From NCBI GenBank assembly GCA_009924725.1, contig RFRA01000061.1:1-6961 (forward strand): a stretch of DNA of 6,961 nt. The letters run 5' to 3'. Of this stretch, positions 1 through 5,230 are shown piece by piece (within the stretch, counting starts at the first letter, position 1; each line of letters starts with the position of its first letter). The DNA comes from Actinomycetota bacterium (GTDB lineage: Bacteria; Actinomycetota; Actinomycetes; Nanopelagicales; Nanopelagicaceae). The notes beneath the pieces are model-generated. The model worked only from the letters and a program-made list of their open reading frames with translations, made no database searches and was not told where the DNA came from. Position numbers and translations under genes: made by a program.

Positions 1-1182
1 GCGGCTTACTGGATCAACAATTACTCGCAGATCAATACGATCTAGCAACGGCCCAGATAGTTTTCCTAAGTAACGTCGCACTTGTTGCGAAGTGCATGTA
101 CAGTTGCGACCCCGGCCGGAGAACTTGCCACACGGACAAGGATTTGCCGCTAGAACCAGTAAGAACTGCGCCGGAAATGTTAAGTTGCCAATACTTCGAG
201 CTATCGTGATTTCACCTGATTCCAACGGCTGGCGCAGTGAGTCCAAGATGCCGGGGCCACATTCAGGTGCCTCATCAATAAAGAGCACTCCGTTATGTGC
301 AAGCGATGAAGCGCCAGGTCTGATTACATGTGCACCACCGCCGACCATTGCTACTCGAGTTGTTGTGTGATGCGGTGCGACAAATGGCGCCAATAAAGAT
401 TGCGGTGCGCGATTTCCTAACGTGCCCGCAATTGAATGCACTGCAGTAACTTCGAGAGCTTGGGCAATAGATAATTTTGGCAAGATCGTTGGTAATCGTT
501 GTGCAATCATGGTTTTTCCCGCACCCGGTGGCCCAATTAGGAGTAAATGATGTCCCCCAGTTGCTGCGATCTCAGCAGCTAACCGTGCTCGTGGTTGCCC
601 TGCTACATCGGCAAAATCCAATAAGCCTTCATCGCTTTCACATTGCAGATCAAGTGGTTCGGCTTCAGCCCGCTCGCCGGTTCGTAACCAGCGCAGAACT
701 TCAGCCAAAGTTTGCATTGGAATTATTTCAAGATCGACCATTAACTTTGCTTCAGCCAAATTTGCCGCTGGCACTACTGCTCTAGTGATGCCAGCCTTTG
801 CCGCTGCTAACAGAGCCGGAAGCGCACCACGTACGCTTCGCACTTTTCCATCGAGTGAGAGTTCACCTAAGAAAACAGTGTCTTCGCAATTTGGCAAAGT
901 TTGATTAGCAATTAGCAACGCAACGGCAATTGCTAAATCAAAACTTGGCCCACTTTTTGGCAACCAGGCAGGTGAAAGCGAAACCGTAACTTTGCGATTT
1001 GGCCAAAGTTCGTTGCTGTTGGTCAACGCAGATCTAACTCGATCACGTGATTCTGAAAGTGCGGCATCTGGTAAACCCAACAAGGTGTAGGCGGGCAACC
1101 CATCGGCGATATCAACTTCGACCGTGACTAAGTTTCCGGCTAAACCTTGCAGTCCGACCCCAAAAGTCATTCCCAAAGTCAT
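1..1182 (-). CDS. comM: YifB/ComM family Mg-chelatase-like AAA+ ATPase (3' end cut by window)
   Basis: This is a hexameric AAA+ ATPase of the YifB/ComM family; ComM is a helicase that promotes branch migration when DNA is integrated during natural transformation. The reading frame is open from ATG 1182 to the left edge (394 codons); family members are about 500 residues, so roughly the last 110 are missing. The N-terminal Lon-S5-like domain spans about residues 1-165 (GLPAYTLLGLPDAALSESRDRVR near 28-50; LPKSGPSFDL at 74-83). The AAA domain follows, with Walker A GPPGAGKT at 217-224, Walker B VLFIDEAPE at 299-307, a paired-cysteine segment NPCPCG...CTC at 347-363, and LSGPLLDRIDL at the edge. 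The start codon overlaps the yraN stop by four bases (ATGA), which indicates translational coupling. M5 (1170) is a possible alternative start, but the MTLGMTFGVGL opening matches the family. In Actinobacteria dprA commonly follows; it would lie beyond the window. Confidence 0.95.
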   Translation of the reverse strand, partial: MTLGMTFGVGLQGLAGNLVTVEVDIADGLPAYTLLGLPDAALSESRDRVRSALTNSNELWPNRKVTVSLSPAWLPKSGPSFDLAIAVALLIANQTLPNCEDTVFLGELSLDGKVRSVRGALPALLAAAKAGITRAVVPAANLAEAKLMVDLEIIPMQTLAEVLRWLRTGERAEAEPLDLQCESDEGLLDFADVAGQPRARLAAEIAATGGHHLLLIGPPGAGKTMIAQRLPTILPKLSIAQALEVTAVHSIAGTLGNRAPQSLLAPFVAPHHTTTRVAMVGGGAHVIRPGASSLAHNGVLFIDEAPECGPGILDSLRQPLESGEITIARSIGNLTFPAQFLLVLAANPCPCGKFSGRGRNCTCTSQQVRRYLGKLSGPLLDRIDLRVIVDPVSR

Positions 1183-1556
1183 AGAACGTTTGCCCGTAAT
1201 TCAATCGTGTGCGAGCCATCGCTTGAAATCAAAACTGCGATTGCATCAATCTGGTAATCACATCCCAGCGCACCATTAGTGGCTAGCCAAGCCAGCGCCA
1301 AACGCTGAATCCGGTGCGCTTTCACACTATCTATAGCTTCAAGTGGATGACCGAATGCTGACGAAGAGCGGGTCTTAACTTCGACCATATGAATTAACCC
1401 GCTGCGATCTAAGGTAACTAAATCAAGTTCACCTTCGCGGATTCGCCAGTTGCGAGCCAATATTTCATCGCCACGTTTGAGCAGATATTGCGCAGCAAGT
1501 TCTTCACCAGCCGCACCTGTACTGATGTTTAGACTTTTCTTCTTTACTGTTCTCAT
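1179..1556 (-). CDS. yraN: YraN family (UPF0102) endonuclease-like protein
   Basis: This 125-residue protein matches YraN/UPF0102 in length (about 120) and motifs. It has an N-terminal GAAGEELAAQYLLKRG helix (14-29), RNWR (35-38), GELDLV with acidic residues E43 and D45, and VEVKTR with E59 and K61; together these form the PD-(D/E)xK nuclease-like core. FGHPLEAI and a basic K/R helix follow. Near the C-terminus the usual RFD-like motif is YQIDAIAV, so the aspartate is kept but the arginine is not. The biochemical role of the family is not settled; the fold suggests a Holliday-junction-resolvase-like nuclease, and linkage to YifB/ComM suggests DNA processing or uptake. It overlaps the downstream yifB start by four bases and follows rnhB after 75 bases. 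No clear Shine-Dalgarno sequence precedes ATG 1556, and no other in-frame start codon is evident nearby. Confidence 0.92.
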   Translation of the reverse strand: MRTVKKKSLNISTGAAGEELAAQYLLKRGDEILARNWRIREGELDLVTLDRSGLIHMVEVKTRSSSAFGHPLEAIDSVKAHRIQRLALAWLATNGALGCDYQIDAIAVLISSDGSHTIELRANVL

Positions 1557-1631
1557 AACGCCAGAGGCTATGGAGCGACCCTGACTTATTTAGCTTTCGT
1601 TTAGCGCCTTGTGGCCTAGAAGAAGCTGTGG
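1557..1631 (-). promoter_or_regulatory. rnhB-yraN intergenic gap with a weak possible -10
   Basis: This 75-bp gap is the largest inside the lepB-rnhB-yraN-yifB run. It holds one TANNNT hexamer, TAGCCT (minus strand 1570-1565), eight bases before the yraN ATG, with no convincing -35. That could be an internal promoter giving a near-leaderless yraN-yifB transcript, but a single hexamer match is weak. I see no terminator hairpin. The three reverse-strand frames show no recognisable remnant of DUF2469, the gene usually found here in Actinobacteria. Confidence 0.25.
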
Positions 1632-2237
1632 TTACTTGAGCAGCGCTGCCACATTTGCAAAAGAACGTCGATGTTCTATACACGGACCATTTGCGCTTAA
1701 CAATTGGCTATGGCTGGCAGTGATATAGCCCTTATGTCCGGCAAAACCATATGCCGGATATTTCTCATCAAGTTGGCGCATGATGCGATCTCGATAAACC
1801 TTGGCCAGAATTGAAGCCGCGCTAATTGTGTGAACAACTTGATCGCCTTTCCAAACCGCTAAGTTCGGCAATCCCAAACCCGCAATTGCATATCCATCAG
1901 TTAATACATAAGCAGGCACAACTTTTAGCGCTTGAACTGCTCTACGCATGCCATCGAGATTTGCCGCATGCACGCCACGTGAATCTACTTCGGCTGCTGG
2001 AATTTCAATGATGCTGTATGAAAGTGCGTGGTCAATGACTAGATCAAAGAGTGCTTCACGTTTATTTTCTTTGATCTCTTTGGAATCGCGCACCGGTGCT
2101 AAATCAGGATGAAATGGATCTTTCAATACAACTGCCGCCACTACTAACGGTCCAGCGCATGCCCCACGGCCAGCTTCATCAACGCCGGCTATTGGCGAAA
2201 TACCAGCATCAATTAGTAGCTGTTCGATCACCTTCAT
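1632..2237 (-). CDS. rnhB: Ribonuclease HII
   Basis: RNase HII cleaves the RNA strand of RNA/DNA hybrids and incises at single ribonucleotides embedded in DNA, starting ribonucleotide excision repair. The 201-residue protein has the family signature GVDEAGRG at 18-25 (metal ligands D20 and E21), VRDSK at 49-53, a further catalytic aspartate at D114 (LTDG), and D132 in KGD followed by the ISAASILAKVYRD block at 138-150. The tail PAYGFAGHKGY...HRRSF (161-193) is also typical. Length is at the short end for the family but no core motif is missing. It starts five bases after the lepB stop, so the two are almost certainly cotranscribed; the AT-rich gap offers no Shine-Dalgarno sequence, so translation may depend on coupling to lepB. 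Confidence 0.97.
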   Translation of the reverse strand: MKVIEQLLIDAGISPIAGVDEAGRGACAGPLVVAAVVLKDPFHPDLAPVRDSKEIKENKREALFDLVIDHALSYSIIEIPAAEVDSRGVHAANLDGMRRAVQALKVVPAYVLTDGYAIAGLGLPNLAVWKGDQVVHTISAASILAKVYRDRIMRQLDEKYPAYGFAGHKGYITASHSQLLSANGPCIEHRRSFANVAALLK

Positions 2238-2242
2238 AAATA

Positions 2243-2923
2243 TTACTTAGTTTTAGTTTTAACTGCTGGTTGATTTAACGCATCAACGTTTGGTACCAGT
2301 GAAATATTCTTAATTGGCCAGATAACTGCAAGCACGCGACCAGTAACTCGATTAAGTGGCACAAAGCCCTTATTTATATCCTCTTGGTGATATCTCGAAT
2401 CAGCACTCGCGCCACGATGATCGCCCATTACCCAAAGCTTGCCTTTAGGAACAGTGACATCAAAGTTCATATCACTTGGCACATTTCCTTTAAAGATGTA
2501 AGGCTCAACCATCTCTTGGCCGTTAACCGTAATTTTTCCAGTTGTGGTGCAACAAATTACGTGATCACCTGCAACGCCAACTACACGCTTAACTAAGTAC
2601 TGTTTAGCTGGGTTTGGCAAAACACCAACAGCAACAAGCGCGGCCTTGGCTTTAGCGATTACAAAAGGCGCAGTTTCAACATCTGCTGCTGGTAACCAAT
2701 TATCTGGATCGCGGAAAACAACTACATCGCCGCGCTTTATGTTATTTGAGATAAATGGCAGACGATTAACTGCTACGCGATCATCGATCTGAAGTGTGTT
2801 CTCCATCGAACCAGATGGAATAAAGAAAAACTGAACAAGGAAAGTCTTAATGAAAAGTGATACGACAAGTGCAACAACAATTAGTACTGGGAATTCTTGT
2901 AAGAAAGACCGCTTGCGTCTCAT
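2243..2923 (-). CDS. lepB: Signal peptidase I (S26A)
   Basis: This membrane-anchored serine protease removes signal peptides from secreted preproteins on the outer face of the cytoplasmic membrane. The 226-residue protein opens with MRRKR, a positive-inside start, followed by one transmembrane segment at about 11-33. The Ser-Lys dyad is visible: nucleophile S39 in PSGSM (36-40) and general base K112 in YLVKRVVG (109-116). RGDVVVF (64-70) and GDHRGASADSR (167-177) are the other conserved boxes. The 40 or so residues between RGDVVVFRDP and K112 resemble the insert of other actinobacterial LepB proteins, as does the CC pair at 124-125 before ITVNG. A lysine-rich tail ends the protein. It lies 28 bases after the rplS stop and five before rnhB, consistent with one operon. 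No strong Shine-Dalgarno sequence precedes ATG 2923. Confidence 0.97.
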   Translation of the reverse strand: MRRKRSFLQEFPVLIVVALVVSLFIKTFLVQFFFIPSGSMENTLQIDDRVAVNRLPFISNNIKRGDVVVFRDPDNWLPAADVETAPFVIAKAKAALVAVGVLPNPAKQYLVKRVVGVAGDHVICCTTTGKITVNGQEMVEPYIFKGNVPSDMNFDVTVPKGKLWVMGDHRGASADSRYHQEDINKGFVPLNRVTGRVLAVIWPIKNISLVPNVDALNQPAVKTKTK

Positions 2924-2951
2924 CTGCGCAAACCGCGTTTAACTTTAGAAG

Positions 2952-3512
2952 TTATTCGGCTGGCTTGTCTTCGGCAGCTGCTTCTGCAACTACTTCTTCA
3001 GCCACAGCTTCTGGCGCCGCAGCTTCAACTACAGCTTCTTCAACTGCAGGAGTCTCAACCACTGGAGTTTCAACTACAGCCTCTTCAACTACAGCAGGAG
3101 CTTCGACAATTACTTCGGCGATCACAGGTTCCGGAGTCGACAGAATTCCATCGCCGTAACCTTCAACGCCATCGCGCTTTTCGCGAATCTTGGCAGCCTT
3201 ACCGCGTAGATCGCGTAGGTAGTAAAGCTTGGCGCGACGTACATCGCCCTTCTTTACTAGTTCGATCTTTTCAATAACTGGAGTGTGTACTGGGAAAGTA
3301 CGCTCGACACCAACGCCGTAAGAAACCTTGCGGATGGTGAAAGTTTCGCGAACGCCATCGCCTTGGCGGCGAATTACGATTCCCTGGAAAACCTGAAGAC
3401 GGCTCTTGTTACCTTCGATAACGCGAACAGAAATCTTGAGCTCATCGCCAGCACGGAATTGCGGGATGTCTTTGCGCAGGGATGCTGCATCAACGGCGTC
3501 AAGAATGTTCAT
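2952..3512 (-). CDS. rplS: 50S ribosomal protein L19 with acidic C-terminal extension
   Basis: L19 sits at the interface of the 30S and 50S subunits. Residues 1-114 form a complete L19 core: IPQFRAGDELKISVRVIEGNKSR (16-38), VFQGIVIRRQGDGVRETFTIRKVSYGVGVERTFP (41-74), and the basic end YYLRDLRGKAAKIREKRD (97-114). Bacterial L19 usually stops about here (115-120 residues). This protein continues for some 72 residues (115-186) rich in Ala, Val, Glu and Pro, with about 19 acidic residues and a single lysine; it contains a duplicated block (137-148 and 153-163) and is probably disordered. The start is well supported by a purine-rich Shine-Dalgarno sequence five bases upstream. It is the first gene of the rplS-lepB-rnhB run. 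The usual trmD-rimM-rpsP genes are not upstream; a phosphatase gene on the same strand is, 102 bases away. Confidence 0.97.
   Translation of the reverse strand: MNILDAVDAASLRKDIPQFRAGDELKISVRVIEGNKSRLQVFQGIVIRRQGDGVRETFTIRKVSYGVGVERTFPVHTPVIEKIELVKKGDVRRAKLYYLRDLRGKAAKIREKRDGVEGYGDGILSTPEPVIAEVIVEAPAVVEEAVVETPVVETPAVEEAVVEAAAPEAVAEEVVAEAAAEDKPAE
3024..3107 (-). repeat. Degenerate tandem duplication in the L19 tail (45-bp period)
   Basis: Plus-strand 3024-3045 and 3069-3090 are identical at 21 of 22 bases, 45 bases apart, and the similarity continues with a three-base indel to about 3107. In the protein this gives EAPAVVEEAVVE (137-148) and ETPAVEEAVVE (153-163). All length changes are multiples of three, so the reading frame is kept. 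The pattern fits expansion by slippage or unequal recombination in a low-complexity coding tail. Confidence 0.8.
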
Positions 3513-3517
3513 TTTCG

Positions 3518-3523
3518 TCCTCT
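3518..3523 (-). promoter_or_regulatory. Strong Shine-Dalgarno sequence of rplS
   Basis: On the minus strand AGAGGA lies five bases before ATG 3512, an optimal match and spacing for the anti-Shine-Dalgarno sequence. It fixes the rplS start. It is the only strong ribosome binding site I found before any gene in the window. Confidence 0.8.
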
Positions 3524-3527
3524 TTAT

Positions 3528-3537
3528 CTAGATCTAG
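3528..3537. promoter_or_regulatory. 10-bp palindrome CTAGATCTAG upstream of the rplS ribosome binding site
   Basis: The perfect palindrome CTAGATCTAG contains two CTAG tetramers and ends four bases from the Shine-Dalgarno sequence of rplS. As RNA it would form only a weak hairpin (three pairs, four-base loop), so a protein site or chance are alternatives. The palindrome is directly visible; any function is inferred. Confidence 0.35.
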
Positions 3538-3552
3538 TCGCGGCTTAAATAA

Positions 3553-3584
3553 CCACGGCAGACTGCGTATCTTGCCACAGGTGG
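3553..3584 (-). promoter_or_regulatory. Possible hairpin in the rplS leader
   Basis: On the minus strand an outer CCAC/GTGG pair (3584-3581 with 3556-3553) encloses an inner stem GGCAAGA/TCTGCC with one bulged A and a seven-base loop. It lies 41 bases upstream of the rplS start. It could be a ribosomal-protein leader structure, but the same bases overlap the candidate -10 element, so if that promoter is real most of the hairpin is not intact in the transcript. The two readings compete. Confidence 0.3.
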
Positions 3585-3599
3585 CCGCTTAAGCGTAAA
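3569..3599 (-). promoter_or_regulatory. Candidate rplS promoter (extended -10)
   Basis: TGGCAAGAT on the minus strand (3577-3569) reads as an extended -10: TG, one base, then CAAGAT. TTTACG (3599-3594) resembles a TTGACA-type -35 at four of six bases, but the 19-base spacer is long. The spacer contains most of a perfect palindrome, CGCTTAAGCG (3586-3595), which could be an operator or coincidence. A promoter is expected in this 102-bp gap, because the L19 operon begins here and no terminator separates it from the upstream phosphatase gene. Confidence 0.35.
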
Positions 3600-3614
3600 T
3601 CGAGCCTGAGCGCG

Positions 3615-4376
3615 CTATTGGGCCAACCGGAATGCGAGCGTGGCGTGCAGGGCTGGGGCGGCGGCAATCGTGGTGCCCGAGGTAGTGGTGACCTTGGCAC
3701 CAGCCTCAGTTGCGATCAATCCGCCAGCTGCTAGATCCCATTCCTGCAAGCCCTTCTCGAAGTAGCCATCAAGTGCGCCCATCGCCACAAAACAGAGGTC
3801 AACGGCGGCTGCGCCATTTCGGCGGATGTCGCGGATTCGAGTCAGCAACTCAGAAAGCTGGGCTAACTGTGCCGGCCGCGCATCAACATCGTAGGCAAAT
3901 CCCGTTGCAACCAGTGCGCGGTTTAATTCGACGCCTTCATTGCAAGCAATCGCCTGCTCATTTAGGAAAGCTCCACCCCCACGGCTGGCAGACCAAGTCG
4001 AATTAATCGTTGGCGCTACAACTACGCCCACCACAACGCCTTGGGAATCTTTTGCCGCGATGCTCACGTTCCAACCTGGCAAACCATATAAATAATTAAC
4101 GGTGCCATCGAGTGGATCAATTACCCAAGTAATTCCCGACTTTGAAGTTCGTTCAGAACCTTCTTCACCGATGATGCCATCGCCTGGGCGGGCTTTGAGA
4201 ATTTCGGAAACTATGTGGTTTTCGCTCTGCGAATCCATCTGCGTGACCACATCGATTGCGGTCGATTTGGAAGTAACCTCAAAAGCTGCTGGGCGATTTT
4301 GTAGCAATTCGCCCGCTTCGCGCCCTACTCGTTTCGCTAACTCAAGAAGTTCAGCGATTAACGTTGCATCAGTCAT
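3615..4376 (-). CDS. Inositol monophosphatase family protein
   Basis: This Mg2+/Li+-sensitive-type sugar phosphatase of the IMPase/SuhB/HisN superfamily would hydrolyse a phosphate monoester such as inositol 1-phosphate or histidinol phosphate. The 253-residue protein is full length. It shows K37...DVVTQMD (42-48), GEE (70-72), the metal-binding signature WVIDPLDGTVNY (84-95; D87, D90, T92), GWNVSIA (101-107), and WDLAAGGLIATEAGA (213-227; D214 being the third metal aspartate). RRNGAAAVDLC (185-195) corresponds to the usual RRxGSAALDL. The exact substrate cannot be read from sequence, so no symbol is given. The ATG at 4376 is supported by TAGAAT six bases upstream, which suggests a leaderless transcript; an in-frame TAG nine bases before the ATG rules out a nearby upstream start. 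It is divergent from sepH and lies 102 bases ahead of rplS on the same strand. Confidence 0.95.
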   Translation of the reverse strand: MTDATLIAELLELAKRVGREAGELLQNRPAAFEVTSKSTAIDVVTQMDSQSENHIVSEILKARPGDGIIGEEGSERTSKSGITWVIDPLDGTVNYLYGLPGWNVSIAAKDSQGVVVGVVVAPTINSTWSASRGGGAFLNEQAIACNEGVELNRALVATGFAYDVDARPAQLAQLSELLTRIRDIRRNGAAAVDLCFVAMGALDGYFEKGLQEWDLAAGGLIATEAGAKVTTTSGTTIAAAPALHATLAFRLAQ

Positions 4377-4382
4377 TACGTA

Positions 4383-4414
4383 ATTCTACTCCTTCGAAAT
4401 CCCGCTAATGTCAC
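4383..4414 (-). promoter_or_regulatory. Leaderless promoter of the inositol-monophosphatase-family gene
   Basis: TAGAAT (minus strand 4388-4383) is one base from the TATAAT consensus and ends six bases before ATG 4376, so transcription would start at or beside the A of the ATG. GTGACA (4414-4409) matches the -35 consensus at five of six bases, although the 20-base spacer is long. An AAGGAG at 4394-4389 abuts the -10 and would lie upstream of the transcript, so I do not read it as the ribosome binding site. Confidence 0.55.
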
Positions 4415-4425
4415 GGCTCATCGGT

Positions 4426-4431
4426 TAGGCT
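4426..4431 (+). promoter_or_regulatory. Possible near-leaderless -10 of sepH
   Basis: TAGGCT fits TANNNT and ends nine bases before ATG 4441. With typical spacing, transcription would start near A4438 and leave a leader of about three bases. No Shine-Dalgarno sequence precedes the start, which agrees. No convincing -35 was found. Confidence 0.4.
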
Positions 4432-4440
4432 CTGAAAACT

Positions 4441-5217
4441 ATGAGCGAACTGCGCGTGAACGGCAAGTCTGAAGATGGCCTATATCTATCTCTACTTGAT
4501 AGCGATGGCAAAGAATTCAGCGTGCGAATTAGCGACACCTTGCGTTCAACTGTCAATCAACCGCGTTTAATGTCGGTGCAAGATGAAGAAGCTGCGCCAA
4601 TTTCAGTTAAAGAAATTCAACGTCGTTTGCGTACTGGTGAATCATCAGAGTCAATTGCCCAAGACGGAAACATCACCGTTGAAAAAGTAGAACGCTTTAG
4701 CGGGCCAATTTTGCAGGAACGTCAATTTATTATTGATCAAGTTGCCACCGTTGTCGTGCGCAAAGAACCCGGACGCGAACCAGTTAATTTCGGTGATGCA
4801 ATTGTTCTGCGCCTAGCACCACGCGGTGTTGATATCACGCAAATTAATTACAACGGCTGGCGAATTGAAACTGGTATCTGGAATATTCAAGTTTCTTATC
4901 CAACTTCTGATGGACATGGCACCGGCCAATGGGAATACGATCCAACTCGTCGCGCGCTAAACGCACTCGATGACAATGCGCGTTGGTTACTTGGCGAAGA
5001 AACTCCAGCACCTCGTGCGCCACTTGAGCCAGGTTTGATTTATACCGAGCAAGTTGATCGCACTCCCCGCGCTACTGAACCTGTGCGCGAAACTCCACGT
5101 TTAGTTTCAATCCGCACCGATGCTGATTCAGAGTCCGCAAAAGATGGTGTGCAAGGTCGCGCAAAGGTGCCAAGTTGGGATGAAATTATGTTTGGCCAGA
5201 AGAAAGACGAAGATTAA
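4441..5217 (+). CDS. sepH: Septation protein SepH (DUF3071)
   Basis: SepH is an actinobacterial cell-division protein that binds FtsZ and stimulates assembly of the Z-ring. The 258-residue protein starts with the DUF3071 N-terminus (MSELRVNGKSEDGLYLSLLDSDGKEFSVRI...). A helix-turn-helix-like segment follows at about 53-97 (PISVKEIQRRLRTGESSESIA...VEKVERFSGPILQER); in characterised SepH this region is needed for FtsZ interaction. The W140/W147/W164 region (NGWRIETGIWNIQ...GQWEYDP) is the remaining conserved block. A Pro/Arg/Thr-rich linker (about 188-237) leads to the short conserved C-terminal motif GRAKVPSWDEIMFG (239-252), which is diagnostic. It is shorter than Streptomyces SepH, mainly in the linker. 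The gene is transcribed alone, divergent from the phosphatase gene on its left and convergent with the one on its right, sharing TTAA at the stops. Confidence 0.92.
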   Translation: MSELRVNGKSEDGLYLSLLDSDGKEFSVRISDTLRSTVNQPRLMSVQDEEAAPISVKEIQRRLRTGESSESIAQDGNITVEKVERFSGPILQERQFIIDQVATVVVRKEPGREPVNFGDAIVLRLAPRGVDITQINYNGWRIETGIWNIQVSYPTSDGHGTGQWEYDPTRRALNALDDNARWLLGEETPAPRAPLEPGLIYTEQVDRTPRATEPVRETPRLVSIRTDADSESAKDGVQGRAKVPSWDEIMFGQKKDED

Positions 5218-5230
5218 TTAATCGTCTTTT
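5203..5230. terminator. Candidate bidirectional terminator over the convergent stop codons
   Basis: AAAGACGA (5203-5210) and TCGTCTTT (5222-5229) form a perfect 8-bp inverted repeat around an 11-base AT-rich loop; a G-U pair can extend it by one, and the plus strand runs into TTTT. Both stops (sepH 5215-5217, phosphatase 5214-5216) lie in the loop, so the hairpin sits at both 3' ends. The stem has only three GC pairs and the T-tract is short, so strength is uncertain. A 12-bp palindrome, GATTAATTAATC (5212-5223), overlaps it. Confidence 0.5.

Noticed and set aside
477..785. Plus-strand frame of 102 codons
   Set aside because: It lies wholly antisense to the AAA domain of yifB, whose motifs are unambiguous in the opposite frame.
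1557..1631. A decayed DUF2469 pseudogene or a terminator between rnhB and yraN
   Set aside because: No reverse-strand frame resembles DUF2469 and no stem with a T-tract is present.
2857..3159. Plus-strand frame of 100 codons rich in Ser, Ala and Thr
   Set aside because: It is the antisense shadow of the Ala/Val/Glu-rich rplS tail and the start of lepB; the composition follows from the repeat and no family is recognisable.
3710..4383. Two plus-strand frames (3710-4006 and 4102-4383)
   Set aside because: Both are antisense to the inositol-monophosphatase-family gene, which has all its metal-binding motifs.
4389..4394. AAGGAG as a Shine-Dalgarno sequence for the phosphatase gene at 4376
   Set aside because: It is 12 bases from the ATG, further than usual, and directly upstream of a near-consensus -10; if that promoter is used the motif is not transcribed.
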